64,000 bases of DNA, taken from NCBI GenBank assembly GCA_963847615.1, contig CAWKAN010000025.1:434001-498000 (forward strand). The letters run 5' to 3'. Positions 35,820 to 45,037 of the stretch are shown in pieces; within the stretch, counting starts at the first letter, position 1; each line of letters opens with the position of its first letter. The stretch is from Palsa-883 sp963847615. Its GTDB lineage: Bacteria; Pseudomonadota; Alphaproteobacteria; Acetobacterales; Acetobacteraceae. The notes beneath the pieces were generated by a model. It was not told the DNA's origin. It saw nothing but the letters and a program-made list of their open reading frames with translations, and did not search any database. The translations under genes and the position numbers were made by a program.

Positions 35820-36276
35820 CTGCCCCTCCTGCCCGACACGGATTTCGCAGTGCAGCATCGCCCGGCGGGGAGCTGGCGTCAATCCGCACGTGGCGGGAAA
35901 CAGCCAAACTGGTGGGGTGAACGGTGCGTGCGGTCTCGTGCTGCAACCGGGACGTTCGGCCGACGTCGCGAAAGCTCCGCCCCGGCGCGCGACGAAACCA
36001 GACCAGGCGCTTCACGCGACGCGCGTCTCGCCGGCGGCCTCGGCGTGGCCCCAGTGGCTGGTTCCGCCGGACCGAGCTGGCGAACCGCCACCCGGTCGGC
36101 AAGCCTGCCCCCGCGCCCAACCAACCTACCGCCGGATTAAGCCTGCGTCATGCATCCCCCCGGCCGCCGCCGCACGCTTGCAAAGCCCGACGGTTCCGCT
36201 ATGCCGACCGGCCAGCCGGCCCAGGCGCAACGGTCTCAGCCAACGGTTTCAGGCAGAGGAATGAGGAGGGAAAGGC
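35820..36276. other. Divergent intergenic region
   Basis: These 457 bp separate the divergent aldolase and ABC ATPase genes. Overlapping short open frames are present but look like GC-rich shadows. An AGGAGG site precedes the GTG of the ATPase gene. I see no repeat or RNA element. Confidence 0.4.
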
Positions 36277-37065
36277 GTGACCGACGGCCCGACCACGGCG
36301 GCGCTGATCGAGATCGAGCATCTGACCAAGCGCTTCGGCCACTTCACCGCGGTGGACGACGTGTCGTTCAACGTCGCGCGCGGCGAGGTGCTGGGCTTTC
36401 TCGGTCCGAACGGCGCCGGCAAATCGACCACCATGCGCATGCTGGCGGCGTTCATGCCGCCGACCTCCGGCACCGCGCGGATCTGCGGCCATGACGTGCA
36501 GACCGACAGCATCGCCGCGCGACGCCTGCTCGGCTTCCTGCCGGAGGGCGCGCCGACCTATCCCGACATGACGGTGCACGGGTTCCTGCGCTTTGTCGCC
36601 GCGGTGCGCGGCTATCGCAACGGCGCGCTGGACGAGCGCATCGGCAAGGCGGTTGCGCTGACCCATCTCGAGCCGGTGCTGGCGCAGCCGATCGAGACCT
36701 TGTCGAAGGGCTTCAAGCGCCGTGTCGGCCTGGCCCAGGCGCTGCTGCACGACCCGCCGGTGCTGGTGCTGGACGAGCCGACCGACGGGCTCGACCCCAA
36801 CCAGAAGCGCGAGGTGCGGGCGCTGATCGCCGAGATGAAGCCGCACAAGGCGATCGTCATCTCCACGCATATCCTGGAAGAGGTCGAAGCGGTCTGCACC
36901 CGCGCGATCATCATCGCCGCCGGACGCGTGGTGGCCGACGAGACCCCGGCGGAACTGCAGCAGCGCCACCCCTCGGGCCGGCTGGAGGACGTGTTCCACC
37001 AGCTCACGATGGATGAGGTGTTCGGGGAACCCCTGCCTGGGGCACAGCAAAAGGACGCCGCCTGA
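36277..37065 (+). CDS. ABC transporter ATPase (GldA-like)
   Basis: The 262-residue ATPase has Walker A GPNGAGKST, signature LSKGFKRRVG and Walker B VLVLDEPTDGLDP. It resembles the ATPase of the GldA/GldF/GldG-type ABC-2 systems. The GTG start at 36277 has AGGAGG upstream; an ATG at 36261 is in another frame. It opens a four- or five-gene operon: ATPase, ABC-2 permease, GldG-like protein, DUF4340 protein and Nudix hydrolase, with very short gaps or overlaps. In Bacteroidetes this set supports gliding; in proteobacteria its substrate is unknown. Confidence 0.93.
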   Translation: MTDGPTTAALIEIEHLTKRFGHFTAVDDVSFNVARGEVLGFLGPNGAGKSTTMRMLAAFMPPTSGTARICGHDVQTDSIAARRLLGFLPEGAPTYPDMTVHGFLRFVAAVRGYRNGALDERIGKAVALTHLEPVLAQPIETLSKGFKRRVGLAQALLHDPPVLVLDEPTDGLDPNQKREVRALIAEMKPHKAIVISTHILEEVEAVCTRAIIIAAGRVVADETPAELQQRHPSGRLEDVFHQLTMDEVFGEPLPGAQQKDAA

Positions 37066-37087
37066 GCATGCCCATCGCATCGACCGT

Positions 37088-37849
37088 GTGCTGCGCGCAT
37101 CCGCATCGACCGTGTGCTCGCGCACAACCTTCATCGTCGCGCGCCGCGAGCTGGGCGGCTATTTCGCGACGCCGGTCGCCAGCGTGTTCATCGTCATCTT
37201 CCTGGTGCTGCAGGGCGCGCTGACCTTCAACCTCGGCAATTTCTTCGGCCGCGGCCTCGCCGACCTCGTTCCGTTCTTCACCTTCATTCCGTGGGTGTTT
37301 CTGCTGCTGGTCCCCGCCATCACCATGCGGCTGTGGGCGGAGGAGCGCCGGCTCGGCACCATCGAGCTGCTGCTGTCGCTGCCGATCACCCAGGCGCAGG
37401 CGGTGGTGGGGAAATTCCTCGCGGCCTGGGCGTTCTGCGCCATTGCGCTGGCGCTGACCTTTCCCTTCGTCATCACCGTCAACATCCTGGGCAACCCGGA
37501 CAACGGGGTGATCGCCTCGGGCTATGTCGGCGCGCTGCTGATCGCCGGGGCGTTCCTGTCGGTCGGATCGGCGATGTCGGCGACGACCAAGAACCAGGTC
37601 ATCGCCTTCGTGCTTGGCCTCGCGGTGTGCTTCCTGTTCGCCATGGCGTCGTATTCGGTGGTGACCGACTTCCTCAGCCAGAACATCCCCAGCCTGGCGG
37701 CGATCGCCCGCCGGCTCGCGGTGATCGAGCGGTTCCAGGACTTCACCCGCGGCGTGGTCAGCGCGCGCGACCTGGTGTTCTTCGCCTCGTTCATCGGCTT
37801 CTGGCTGTTCGTCAACGCCGTGATCGTCGAGCGGAAGAAGGCGGACTAG
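37088..37849 (+). CDS. ABC-2 type permease (GldF-like)
   Basis: The 253-residue inner-membrane permease has six hydrophobic segments. The family start is ARRELGGYFATPVASVFIVIF, followed by PWVFLLLVPAITMRLWAEER and LLLSLPITQAQAVVGKF. There is no good ATG; GTG 37088 and GTG 37112 are the candidates. The start region holds a direct duplication of GCATCGACCGTGTGCT (37077-37092 and 37103-37118), which may have damaged or moved the original start. It lies 22 bp after the ATPase gene and 4 bp before the GldG-like gene. Confidence 0.87.
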   Translation: MLRASASTVCSRTTFIVARRELGGYFATPVASVFIVIFLVLQGALTFNLGNFFGRGLADLVPFFTFIPWVFLLLVPAITMRLWAEERRLGTIELLLSLPITQAQAVVGKFLAAWAFCAIALALTFPFVITVNILGNPDNGVIASGYVGALLIAGAFLSVGSAMSATTKNQVIAFVLGLAVCFLFAMASYSVVTDFLSQNIPSLAAIARRLAVIERFQDFTRGVVSARDLVFFASFIGFWLFVNAVIVERKKAD

Positions 37850-37853
37850 ACCG

Positions 37854-39845
37854 ATGCAGCGCCGCACCCTGTCTGCCGCTATCAGCGTCATCGCCGTCGC
37901 CGCGATCGTGATCGGCGCCAACATGTTCGCCGATGCGCGCCTGGCCAACGTGCGCGTCGATCTGACGCAGCAACATCTGTATACGCTGTCGCCCGGCACG
38001 CGCCAGGTGCTGGCCGGCCTGACCGACCCGGTCACGCTCAGGCTGTTCTACTCGCGCAAGCTCGGCGCCGCGGTGCCGGCCTATGGCGCCTACGCCGATC
38101 GCGTGCGCGAGATGCTGCAGCAATATGCCGCGGTGGCGAACGGCAAGGTCAGGCTGGAATATTACGATCCGGAGCCGTTCAGCACCACCGAGGACCATGC
38201 GCTGGCCTATGGGCTGCAAGGCGTGCCGGTCGATCAGTCGGGCGAGCAGGTGTACTTCGGCCTGGCCGGGACCAATCTGCTGGACGATGAGCGCACCATC
38301 GGCTTCTTCCAGCCGGAGCGCGCGCCGTTCCTGGAATACGACCTGACCAAGCTGGTCTACGAGCTGTCCAATCCGCAGCGCCCGGTGGTGGGCGTGATGT
38401 CGGCGCTGAAGCTGGACGGCGATCCGCGCCTGATGATGATGAACCAGGGCCGGCCCGGCGGGGCCGGGCAGCCCTATGCCTCGACCACGCTGCTGCGCCA
38501 GACCAACGACGTGCGCACCGTGCCGACCGATGCGCAGGTGATCGACCCGGCGATCCAGGTGCTGCTGGTGGCCGAGGTGCCGGACATCTCGGCAGCGACC
38601 CAGTACGCCATCGACCAGTTCGTCATGCGCGGCGGGCGGCTGATGGTGATGGTCGATCCGTGGAGCGAGGCGATGGCCGCGGCGCCCTCGCCCACCGGCC
38701 TGCCGCCGGACGACACCAGCGCCGACCTGCCGGCGCTGTTCAAGGCGTGGGGGATCGAGTTCAATCCGAAACTGGTGGTGGGCGACCTGGACACCGCGTG
38801 GCGGGTGCGGACCGGGGCAACCGACCGGGTGCAGGCGGTCAACTACGTTGCCTGGTTCAACATCCGTGACGGCATCAACCACAACGATCCGGCGACCGCC
38901 GATCTGCAGCAGGTCAGCGTCGCCTCCGCCGGCTTCATCGCCAAGGCGCCGGGGGCCGACATCACGTTCACGCCGCTGCTGATCTCCGGCCTGCAGACCG
39001 GGCTGCTGCCGGCCGATGAAGTCAGGATGCCCGATCCGGCCAAGATCCTCGCCGGCTTCAAGCCGTCGGGCGGGCCGCGGGTGATCGCGGCACGGGTGCG
39101 CGGGGTGCTGAAATCGGCGTTCACCGACCCGCCGCCGCTCGCCAAGGGGCAGCAACGGCCGGCGAATTTCCCGGCCTATATCGCCGCGACGAAAGCCCCG
39201 GCGAACCTCGTGGTGGTGGCCGATTCCGACATCCTGGACGATCGCTTCTGGGTGCGCATCCAGGATTTCTTCGGCCAGTCCCAGGCGGTGCCGTTCAGCG
39301 ACAACGGCCCGTTCGTTGCCAACCTGATCGATACGCTGGCCGGTGGCGACGCGCTGCTCGGGCTGCGCGCGCGTGGCGTCTCGGCGCGGCCCTTCGTGCT
39401 GGTCAACCAGATGCAGAACGAGGCGGAGGCGCGGTTCCGCCAGACCGAGCAGACGCTGCAGCAGCACCTGGAAGCGGTGCAGAAGCAGTTGCAGACGCTG
39501 CGCCAAGGGAACAACGGCCAAGGGAACAACGGCCAGGGGAGCAACGACCAGAGCGGCGACCAGTCGGTGCAGCCGGTGATCACGCCGGCGCAGCGCAGCG
39601 CGATCGACGCGGCGCGCCAGGACGTGCTGGCGACACGCCAGAAGCTGCGCGCGGTGCAGTACGACCTGAACCGCGGCATCGCACGGCTGGAGACCGAGCT
39701 GCGGCTGTTCGACATCGTTCTGATCCCGGCGCTGCTGACACTGCTGGCGATCGGGCTCGGCATTGTCCGCCGCCGGCGCCGGGCGCGGGCCTCGGCACCA
39801 GGACCCAGGACATCGGCGCCCCCTGGGTCGGAGCTGCGGGCATGA
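37854..39845 (+). CDS. GldG-family ABC auxiliary protein
   Basis: The 663-residue protein has one N-terminal membrane helix (residues 8-25), a large periplasmic region and a C-terminal helix near 625-645 followed by an Arg-rich tail. The DLTQQHLYTLSPGTRQVLAGL start is the GldG/DUF4350-like landmark. A helical, Gln-rich stretch before the last helix holds a QGNNG repeat (about 39505-39560). It is expected to form a complex with the ATPase and permease. Its stop overlaps the next ATG (ATGA). Confidence 0.88.
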   Translation: MQRRTLSAAISVIAVAAIVIGANMFADARLANVRVDLTQQHLYTLSPGTRQVLAGLTDPVTLRLFYSRKLGAAVPAYGAYADRVREMLQQYAAVANGKVRLEYYDPEPFSTTEDHALAYGLQGVPVDQSGEQVYFGLAGTNLLDDERTIGFFQPERAPFLEYDLTKLVYELSNPQRPVVGVMSALKLDGDPRLMMMNQGRPGGAGQPYASTTLLRQTNDVRTVPTDAQVIDPAIQVLLVAEVPDISAATQYAIDQFVMRGGRLMVMVDPWSEAMAAAPSPTGLPPDDTSADLPALFKAWGIEFNPKLVVGDLDTAWRVRTGATDRVQAVNYVAWFNIRDGINHNDPATADLQQVSVASAGFIAKAPGADITFTPLLISGLQTGLLPADEVRMPDPAKILAGFKPSGGPRVIAARVRGVLKSAFTDPPPLAKGQQRPANFPAYIAATKAPANLVVVADSDILDDRFWVRIQDFFGQSQAVPFSDNGPFVANLIDTLAGGDALLGLRARGVSARPFVLVNQMQNEAEARFRQTEQTLQQHLEAVQKQLQTLRQGNNGQGNNGQGSNDQSGDQSVQPVITPAQRSAIDAARQDVLATRQKLRAVQYDLNRGIARLETELRLFDIVLIPALLTLLAIGLGIVRRRRRARASAPGPRTSAPPGSELRA

Positions 39846-40975
39846 GGACGCGCAGCCTCGCGGCGCTGTGCGTGCTGGGCGCGGCCTCGCTCGCCGGCGG
39901 CTGGTTCTTCGGCACGGCGCGCGAGCCGGCCGAGCAGACCACCATCGCCAACGGCACGCTGATGTTCCCCGGCCTGACCGCGCGGCTGGGCGACGCCGCG
40001 CGGATCGAGATCACCCACCAGGGCAGCACGATTGCCCTGGTGCGGCTGGGCGACAAACCGGGCTCGCCCTGGGGCCTGGTGCAGCGCGACAGGTATCCGG
40101 TGCAGACCACCAAGCTGCGCGCCATGCTGACCGCGCTGACCGAGCTGCGCCTGGTCGAGCCGCGCACCACCGATCCGGCGCTGTTCGGCCGGCTCGGGCT
40201 GGCCGATGCGGAGCAGAAGGACAGCACGGCAGATCTGCTGCGGATCTACGGCAAGACGGCCACGCCGATCGCCGCGCTGCTGGTCGGTCATCGCCGGGTG
40301 CACACCGCGGGCAATGTGCCCGACCAGGTCTACGTGCGCCGGCCCGGGGAGACGCAGACCTGGCTGGCCGAGGGCAGCCTGCAGGTGGACGCCGATCCGC
40401 AACTGTGGCTCGATCGCGATCTCATGAACATCGACCACGCGCGCATCGCCAGCGTGGTGGTGCACCGCGGCGGCGCCGAGCTGGATTTCACCGCCCGGGA
40501 CGGCAGGCTGCTACTGACCGCGCCGGCCAATGCGCCGAAGCTGGATGACTACAAGCTCGAGGACCTGGACCGTGGGCTGGAGTTGCTGACCTTCGAGGAC
40601 GTCGCGCCGGACCGGGACGCCGTGGCGCACAAGGTGGGCGCGCCGATCGGCACCGCGGTGTTCACCACCACCGACGGGCTGGCGGTGCAGGTGACCGTGC
40701 TGAAGGGCGAGAAGGCGATCTGGGCACGGTTCAGCGCCACCGCCGCCGCCCCAGGAAGCGACAAGGTTGGCAGCGGCAAGGGCGGCAGCGACACGGCCAA
40801 GGACACGGCGGCGAAACTGAATGCCAGGTGGTCCGGCTGGACGTTCCAGCTCGGGTCATGGAAGGAGGCGGCGCTGACACCGGATTTGGACATGCTGAAG
40901 GCGCCGCCGCCGACGCCGGCCTCGACCCCAGAGGCCGCGCCATCGCCCGCGGTACCGGCCGCGCCGAAGCCGTGA
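39842..40975 (+). CDS. DUF4340 domain-containing protein
   Basis: The 377-residue protein has an N-terminal membrane anchor (LAALCVLGAASLAGGWFFG) and a periplasmic part. The DUF4340 pattern is clear, with VQRDRYPVQTTKLRAMLTAL and ALFGRLGLAD, a family found with GldG-like proteins. A Gly/Ser/Lys-rich repeat loop lies near 40755-40815 and a Pro/Ala tail ends the protein. The function is unknown; the fixed neighbourhood implies a role in the same ABC complex. Confidence 0.87.
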   Translation: MRTRSLAALCVLGAASLAGGWFFGTAREPAEQTTIANGTLMFPGLTARLGDAARIEITHQGSTIALVRLGDKPGSPWGLVQRDRYPVQTTKLRAMLTALTELRLVEPRTTDPALFGRLGLADAEQKDSTADLLRIYGKTATPIAALLVGHRRVHTAGNVPDQVYVRRPGETQTWLAEGSLQVDADPQLWLDRDLMNIDHARIASVVVHRGGAELDFTARDGRLLLTAPANAPKLDDYKLEDLDRGLELLTFEDVAPDRDAVAHKVGAPIGTAVFTTTDGLAVQVTVLKGEKAIWARFSATAAAPGSDKVGSGKGGSDTAKDTAAKLNARWSGWTFQLGSWKEAALTPDLDMLKAPPPTPASTPEAAPSPAVPAAPKP

Positions 40976-41403
40976 CCGATCGGGAATATCCGGCGCGGCC
41001 GATCGTCGGCATCGGCATCGTGGTGCTGAAGGGCGATTGCGTGCTGCTGGTGCGCCGCGGCAAGCCGCCCGGGGTGGGCAACTGGACGTTGCCGGGCGGC
41101 GCGCAAGACCTCGGCGAGACCTGCGAGCAGGCGGCGCGACGCGAGCTGGCGGAGGAGACCGGGCTGGCGGTCGGCGCGCTGCACCTGGCGGCGAACGTCG
41201 ACAGCATCCGCCGCGACGCCGCGGGGCGCATCCAGTTTCATTACACCATCATCGACTACGCCTGTCGCTGGCAGGCAGGCGAGCCGGTGGCCGGGTCCGA
41301 CGTGACCGAGGCGATCTGGGTCCCGCTCGCCCGCCTGGACGAGTACGGGCTGTGGAGCGAGGCGCACCGGGTGATCGCCATCGCCCGCGGGTTGGTCGGC
41401 TAG
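40972..41403 (+). CDS. Nudix hydrolase
   Basis: This is a 143-residue hydrolase of nucleoside-diphosphate-linked compounds. The Nudix box is complete: GG at its start, E in GETCEQAARREL and the catalytic REL-AEETGL. GIGIVVLKGDCVLLVRRGKPPGVGNWTLPGG is the usual N-terminal part, closest to ADP-ribose or NADH-type members. GTG 40972 overlaps the DUF4340 stop (GTGA), so the two are coupled. It is the last gene before the 41411 repeat element. Confidence 0.92.
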   Translation: MTDREYPARPIVGIGIVVLKGDCVLLVRRGKPPGVGNWTLPGGAQDLGETCEQAARRELAEETGLAVGALHLAANVDSIRRDAAGRIQFHYTIIDYACRWQAGEPVAGSDVTEAIWVPLARLDEYGLWSEAHRVIAIARGLVG

Positions 41404-41410
41404 CGGCCTG

Positions 41411-42442
41411 CGTCACCGATTCTGCGGCGGTTTCGCGACCCGCTTGCGGTACTCTGCCGAGGTCGCAGGCGGACGCGGAACAAGCGCACTATAAGCAACT
41501 CCGGGCACGGGTACCGCTGCGCAGGGACTCTGCCCGCTTGCCCGTGGCTTGATCCCGGCGCTGGGAAGGCCCGCCGCCCGACGAACGGCCGAGCGCATGA
41601 GAGGCGTGCCGGGCTTGCGCTGCATCACCTCGGCCTCTCCGGGCGGGTTACGATGTGGTGCATCGCAGGTGCGTCAACACGTCCGTAACCATCTGTCCGC
41701 GGCACCGCGAAGGAAGAATTTTGCCGCAGATGAAGCAAGGCGATGCACGCCGATGCACGCAGATGGCGCCGTGCTGAATGATCTGTCGGGGCAGGTGATC
41801 GGCGGCGCGTTCACCGTGCTCGATACGCCTGGGGCCGGGTTCCTGGAAACGGTCCATGAGGATGCGTCGGCTTTTGCAGTTCCTGCGGCTGGTCTATCGG
41901 TTGTGCAACAATGTGCCGCCAGGGTGTACTACTGGAACGAGGTGGTCGGCGACGACTTCGTGGACCTGCGGGTCGAGGACGCACGTCCGGCTGCGCTGAC
42001 CACCGTCAAAGCACTGGACGACGCACGCATGCCCCGGCTGCTTGCCCCTTGGGTCGGATGCCATGCGCCAATGACCGCAAGGCGACCGGCCCGTAGCTCC
42101 GCCCGCTGGTTGGATCCGCCAAGCCGCGCCTGGAGATCAAACGCGTGGCGCACGACCGGTGAACCGCACGGACCCATCGGCGTGCATCGGCGTGCATCGC
42201 CTTGCTTCATCTGCGGTAAATTCTTGCTTGTCCTGCCGCGCCACCAGCGCGCAACGCGGGCCGAGGCGGTAGGCGATCGCAGCCTCCCCGAGCCACGGCC
42301 GGACTGTGCTCAACCGGTCAGGATCACGGTGCAGGGGCAGCGGTCAGCTGCCTCACCGGTTTGGTGGCGACGTTGCGGTTCGCTTACGACGCCATCAGGG
42401 ACAACCGATGCAGCGTGAATCCCGGCAATATCAACGACACGG
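41411..42442. repeat. ~1.05-kb dispersed repeat, copy 1
   Basis: It aligns along its whole length with 51990-53042, from GCGTCAC just after the Nudix stop to CAACGACACGGGG, with scattered substitutions and small indels. Inside, 41714-41766 and 42174-42225 form ~52-bp imperfect inverted repeats (AAGAATTT, then CCGCAGATGAAGCAAGG) around a dead GxxExxY gene. Each end also carries a loosely similar direct sequence (CGATTCTGCGGCG... / CGGTTTGGTGGCG...). I see no transposase. Confidence 0.85.
41753..42162 (+). pseudogene. GxxExxY-family remnant
   Basis: The frame begins MHADGAVLNDLSGQVIGGAF and continues through a degraded GAGFLETVHED motif and VVGDDFVDLRVEDA to TVKALDDARM. It then loses frame. 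The expected C-terminus is recognisable in another frame (KATGP, a stop codon, then KPRLEIKRVAHDR and a stop at 42160-42162). The eponymous Tyr is His here. Several changes together show it is dead. Confidence 0.8.
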
Positions 42443-42615
42443 GGGACTCGCGCAGGATGGCTTCCGATAGGCGAAGTCATCCCCCTCTGGCTTTTTTGTT
42501 TTGGCGCGTGGTTCACGCTGCACGGCGATGCCGCCTGAAGCGATCACGCGCTAACGCGCGCCGCCGCCGGCGCTCTGCCGCTGACGTCCGCAGGGACCTG
42601 ACGCGGCCACGCAGC
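42443..42615. other. Short spacer after the repeat
   Basis: Together with the repeat element this makes about 1.2 kb without a working gene. Nothing recognisable lies between the repeat end and the serine hydrolase stop. Confidence 0.4.
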
Positions 42616-44235
42616 TCACTCGATCCGGCTGAACACCAACCCCTTCGCCCGTCCGCCATCGACGTGCAGGCCGGTGATGCGTCCCTGCAAGTCGCGCAGC
42701 ACCCGCGTATCGAGCCAGCCGCGATACAGCGTCAGCGGCGTGTAGATCCGCATGACATCACCCTCGATCGGCGCGATCTCCCAGGGCTGGCCTGTCCGCA
42801 GCAGCGGGCCGGCCACATGCAAGTCCGCACCGCTGGCGGTGGCGGTGATGGTCCAGGTGGCGGCGGTGTCGGGGTTGGCGTAGCGGCCGGGCAGGTCCGC
42901 CGGCAGGGTCGCGCCGGGCGCGACGCGATGCAGGGTCTCGACGATGCCGGCGTCGCGTTCCACCTCGATCGCCGCGTCCGCGCAGCGCAGGGTGAAATCG
43001 CCGGAGCCGCGGCTGGTGGCGAGCCGGCCGTCCGCGGTCGGCAGCAGGAAGCTCGCCACGCCATTGATGCTGGCGGTGACACGGTCTTGCGCATCGCGCG
43101 CGACATCCACCGTGGCCCCGGTCTCGCGCGCGAGATAGCATCCGGCCAGCGTGGCGGCGCCCGCCCAGTCCGGCAGCGGCGGCACCTGGTGCACGCCGGG
43201 CGCACCCTCGATCAGCGCGTCCACCAGCTGGAACGCCAGGTCATGCGGGTCGGCGGTCGCATCGTTGCTGATGCAGATCACCGCGGCGCGCTGGTCCGGC
43301 AGGCGCACGAAGCTGGTCTTGAACCCGGGCCACAGCCCGTCATGGCCGACAATGCGCACGCCGCGCCAGCACTGCAGGCGCAGGCCACAGGCGTAGCTGT
43401 TGGGCGCGCCGCTGACGAACGGCGGCGTCGTCGTCAGCGCCGTGGCCAGCGCCTCGCCGTGGCGGCGCGGCAGGCCGAACTGCGCATGCCACAGCGCCAG
43501 GTCCTCGACCGAGGACACCAGCCCGCCCTCGCCATGCAGCGGGAAGTTGTGCAGCGCCCGGCGCCAGCCGTGCCGCGCTCCCTCGGGCGCGGGCAGGTAG
43601 CCGGTGGCGAGGCCGGGCACCAGCTCGCCGGTACTCGGCGTGTGGCGCGTCATGGTCATGCCGAGCGGGGCAAAGATGCGGCGGTCGAGGAACCCGGCCA
43701 GGCGCTCGCCGCTGACCTGCTCGACGATGCGCCCGAGCAGCATGAAGTTGGCGTTGCTGTACAGGTAGCGCGTGCCGGGGGGAAAATTCAGCCCGCGCTG
43801 GCGGCAGACCGCGTCCAGCAGGTCCGCCGCGCCGCATGGCTGGCCGAGATCGACGCCGCCCAGGCGCATGATCTCCAGCATGTCGCGGATGCCGCTGGTG
43901 TTGTGCATCAGATGGGCCAGTGTGATGCGATGGCCGAGATCGGGGAACGCAGCGATGTGGTCGCGCACATCGTCGTCGAGCCGCACTCGCCCCTCCGCCG
44001 CCAGCAGCAGGATCGCGGTGCAGGTGAACTGCTTGCTGACCGAGGCGATGCGGAAGGTCGTTTGCGGGCCGATCGGAATGCCGAGCTCGATGTTCGCCAT
44101 GCCGGCGGCGCGGTGGACGACGAGGGCATCCGCCTGGACGACGCCGATCGCCACGCCGGGGCCAGTGGTCCAGTGCCACGGCGCCAGCGTCCGATCGACG
44201 ATCCGTTGCAAACGCAACAAGTCGAGGCCGGTCAC
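42616..44235 (-). CDS. Serine hydrolase, beta-lactamase class C-like
   Basis: The 539-residue protein belongs to the AmpC/esterase family. The catalytic SVSK (SxxK) follows TTFRIA, the second motif is YSN (LYSNANFMLLG), and a VGHDG sequence stands in the third-motif position. There is no signal peptide, so it is probably cytoplasmic and may act as an esterase or D-aminopeptidase and not as a resistance enzyme. A C-terminal ~180-residue beta-rich domain follows. GTG 44235 lies 6 bases after the Crp-like regulator stop, so the two are probably co-transcribed. Confidence 0.9.
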   Translation of the reverse strand: MTGLDLLRLQRIVDRTLAPWHWTTGPGVAIGVVQADALVVHRAAGMANIELGIPIGPQTTFRIASVSKQFTCTAILLLAAEGRVRLDDDVRDHIAAFPDLGHRITLAHLMHNTSGIRDMLEIMRLGGVDLGQPCGAADLLDAVCRQRGLNFPPGTRYLYSNANFMLLGRIVEQVSGERLAGFLDRRIFAPLGMTMTRHTPSTGELVPGLATGYLPAPEGARHGWRRALHNFPLHGEGGLVSSVEDLALWHAQFGLPRRHGEALATALTTTPPFVSGAPNSYACGLRLQCWRGVRIVGHDGLWPGFKTSFVRLPDQRAAVICISNDATADPHDLAFQLVDALIEGAPGVHQVPPLPDWAGAATLAGCYLARETGATVDVARDAQDRVTASINGVASFLLPTADGRLATSRGSGDFTLRCADAAIEVERDAGIVETLHRVAPGATLPADLPGRYANPDTAATWTITATASGADLHVAGPLLRTGQPWEIAPIEGDVMRIYTPLTLYRGWLDTRVLRDLQGRITGLHVDGGRAKGLVFSRIE

Positions 44236-44241
44236 GCCCGG

Positions 44242-44940
44242 CTACTCCACCAGCGCGCGCAGCTCGGCCGGCCGGCGCAGCACGACATAGCCGGCATCGA
44301 GATCCACCACCCCGCCATCGCGCCACACCCGAAGCTGCTTGTTGACGCTCTCGCGCGTCGAGGCGACCAAGGTCGCCAGGTCGCGCTGCGACAGCTTCAC
44401 GTCGATCCGCACGCCGCCCGGCGCCGGGCGGCCGTAGTCGCCGGCAAGTTTCAGCAGCAACCGTGCCAGGCGCCCGGGCAAGTCGAGCAGGGCGATCGCC
44501 TCCAGCGCCATGCTGGTGCTGCGCAACCGGGCGCACAGCACCGCCAGCAGGCGAAGATACAGATCGTCGTTGGCGCGCAGGAACGGCACCAGGTGCCGCC
44601 GTTCGACGACCAGCAGCGCGGTCTCCTCGATCGCGCTCGCATCGGCGCTGCGCGGCTGGCCGTCGAGCAGCGCGATCTCGCCGAACACCTCGCCGGGATT
44701 GATGACGTTGAGCGTGATCTCCTTGCCGTCGGAAGAGATCGCGCTGATGCGCACGCGTCCGCGCAGCACGGCCATCATCGAATCGCCGGTGTCGCCCTTC
44801 TGGAAGATGGTCATGCCACGCCGCACGCGGCGTTCGCTCGACAGCTTGAGGATACCGTCCAGCTCGGCCGGCCGCATCGCCTGGAACAGCGGGCTGGCAA
44901 GCAGCGCCGTCCGCCTGGTGTCGCGATCGAGCCCGGCCAC
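44242..44940 (-). CDS. Crp/Fnr-family transcriptional regulator
   Basis: The 232-residue protein has a cyclic-nucleotide-binding-like domain (FQKGDTGDSMMAVLRGRVRI, INPGEVFGEIALLDGQPRSA) and a C-terminal winged helix (LSQRDLATLVASTRESVNKQL). The FGE-x4-RSA pattern is like true effector-binding members. GTG 44940 is favoured: GAGGG precedes it, and the frame further upstream would overlap the divergent gene. It lies between two serine hydrolase genes and probably controls one or both. A near-palindrome TATGCGCGC-CTT-GCGCGCGTA (44977-44997) lies in the divergent promoter. Confidence 0.9.
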   Translation of the reverse strand: MAGLDRDTRRTALLASPLFQAMRPAELDGILKLSSERRVRRGMTIFQKGDTGDSMMAVLRGRVRISAISSDGKEITLNVINPGEVFGEIALLDGQPRSADASAIEETALLVVERRHLVPFLRANDDLYLRLLAVLCARLRSTSMALEAIALLDLPGRLARLLLKLAGDYGRPAPGGVRIDVKLSQRDLATLVASTRESVNKQLRVWRDGGVVDLDAGYVVLRRPAELRALVE

Positions 44941-45037
44941 GTCGTGCCCTCGGTTGCTTTGCCCCAACCCGTGCAGTATGCGCGCCTTGCGCGCGTAGCG
45001 GAATACCGCCGCACCAACCTGACCAGGAGACCGGATC

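Noticed and set aside
34954..36120. Small open frames in and beside the aldolase promoter
   Set aside because: They overlap the aldolase in other frames, lack ribosome-binding sites and resemble shadows.
42616..44235. Beta-lactamase resistance gene
   Set aside because: The family is shared with esterases and peptidases, there is no signal peptide, and the third motif is not the classic KTG.
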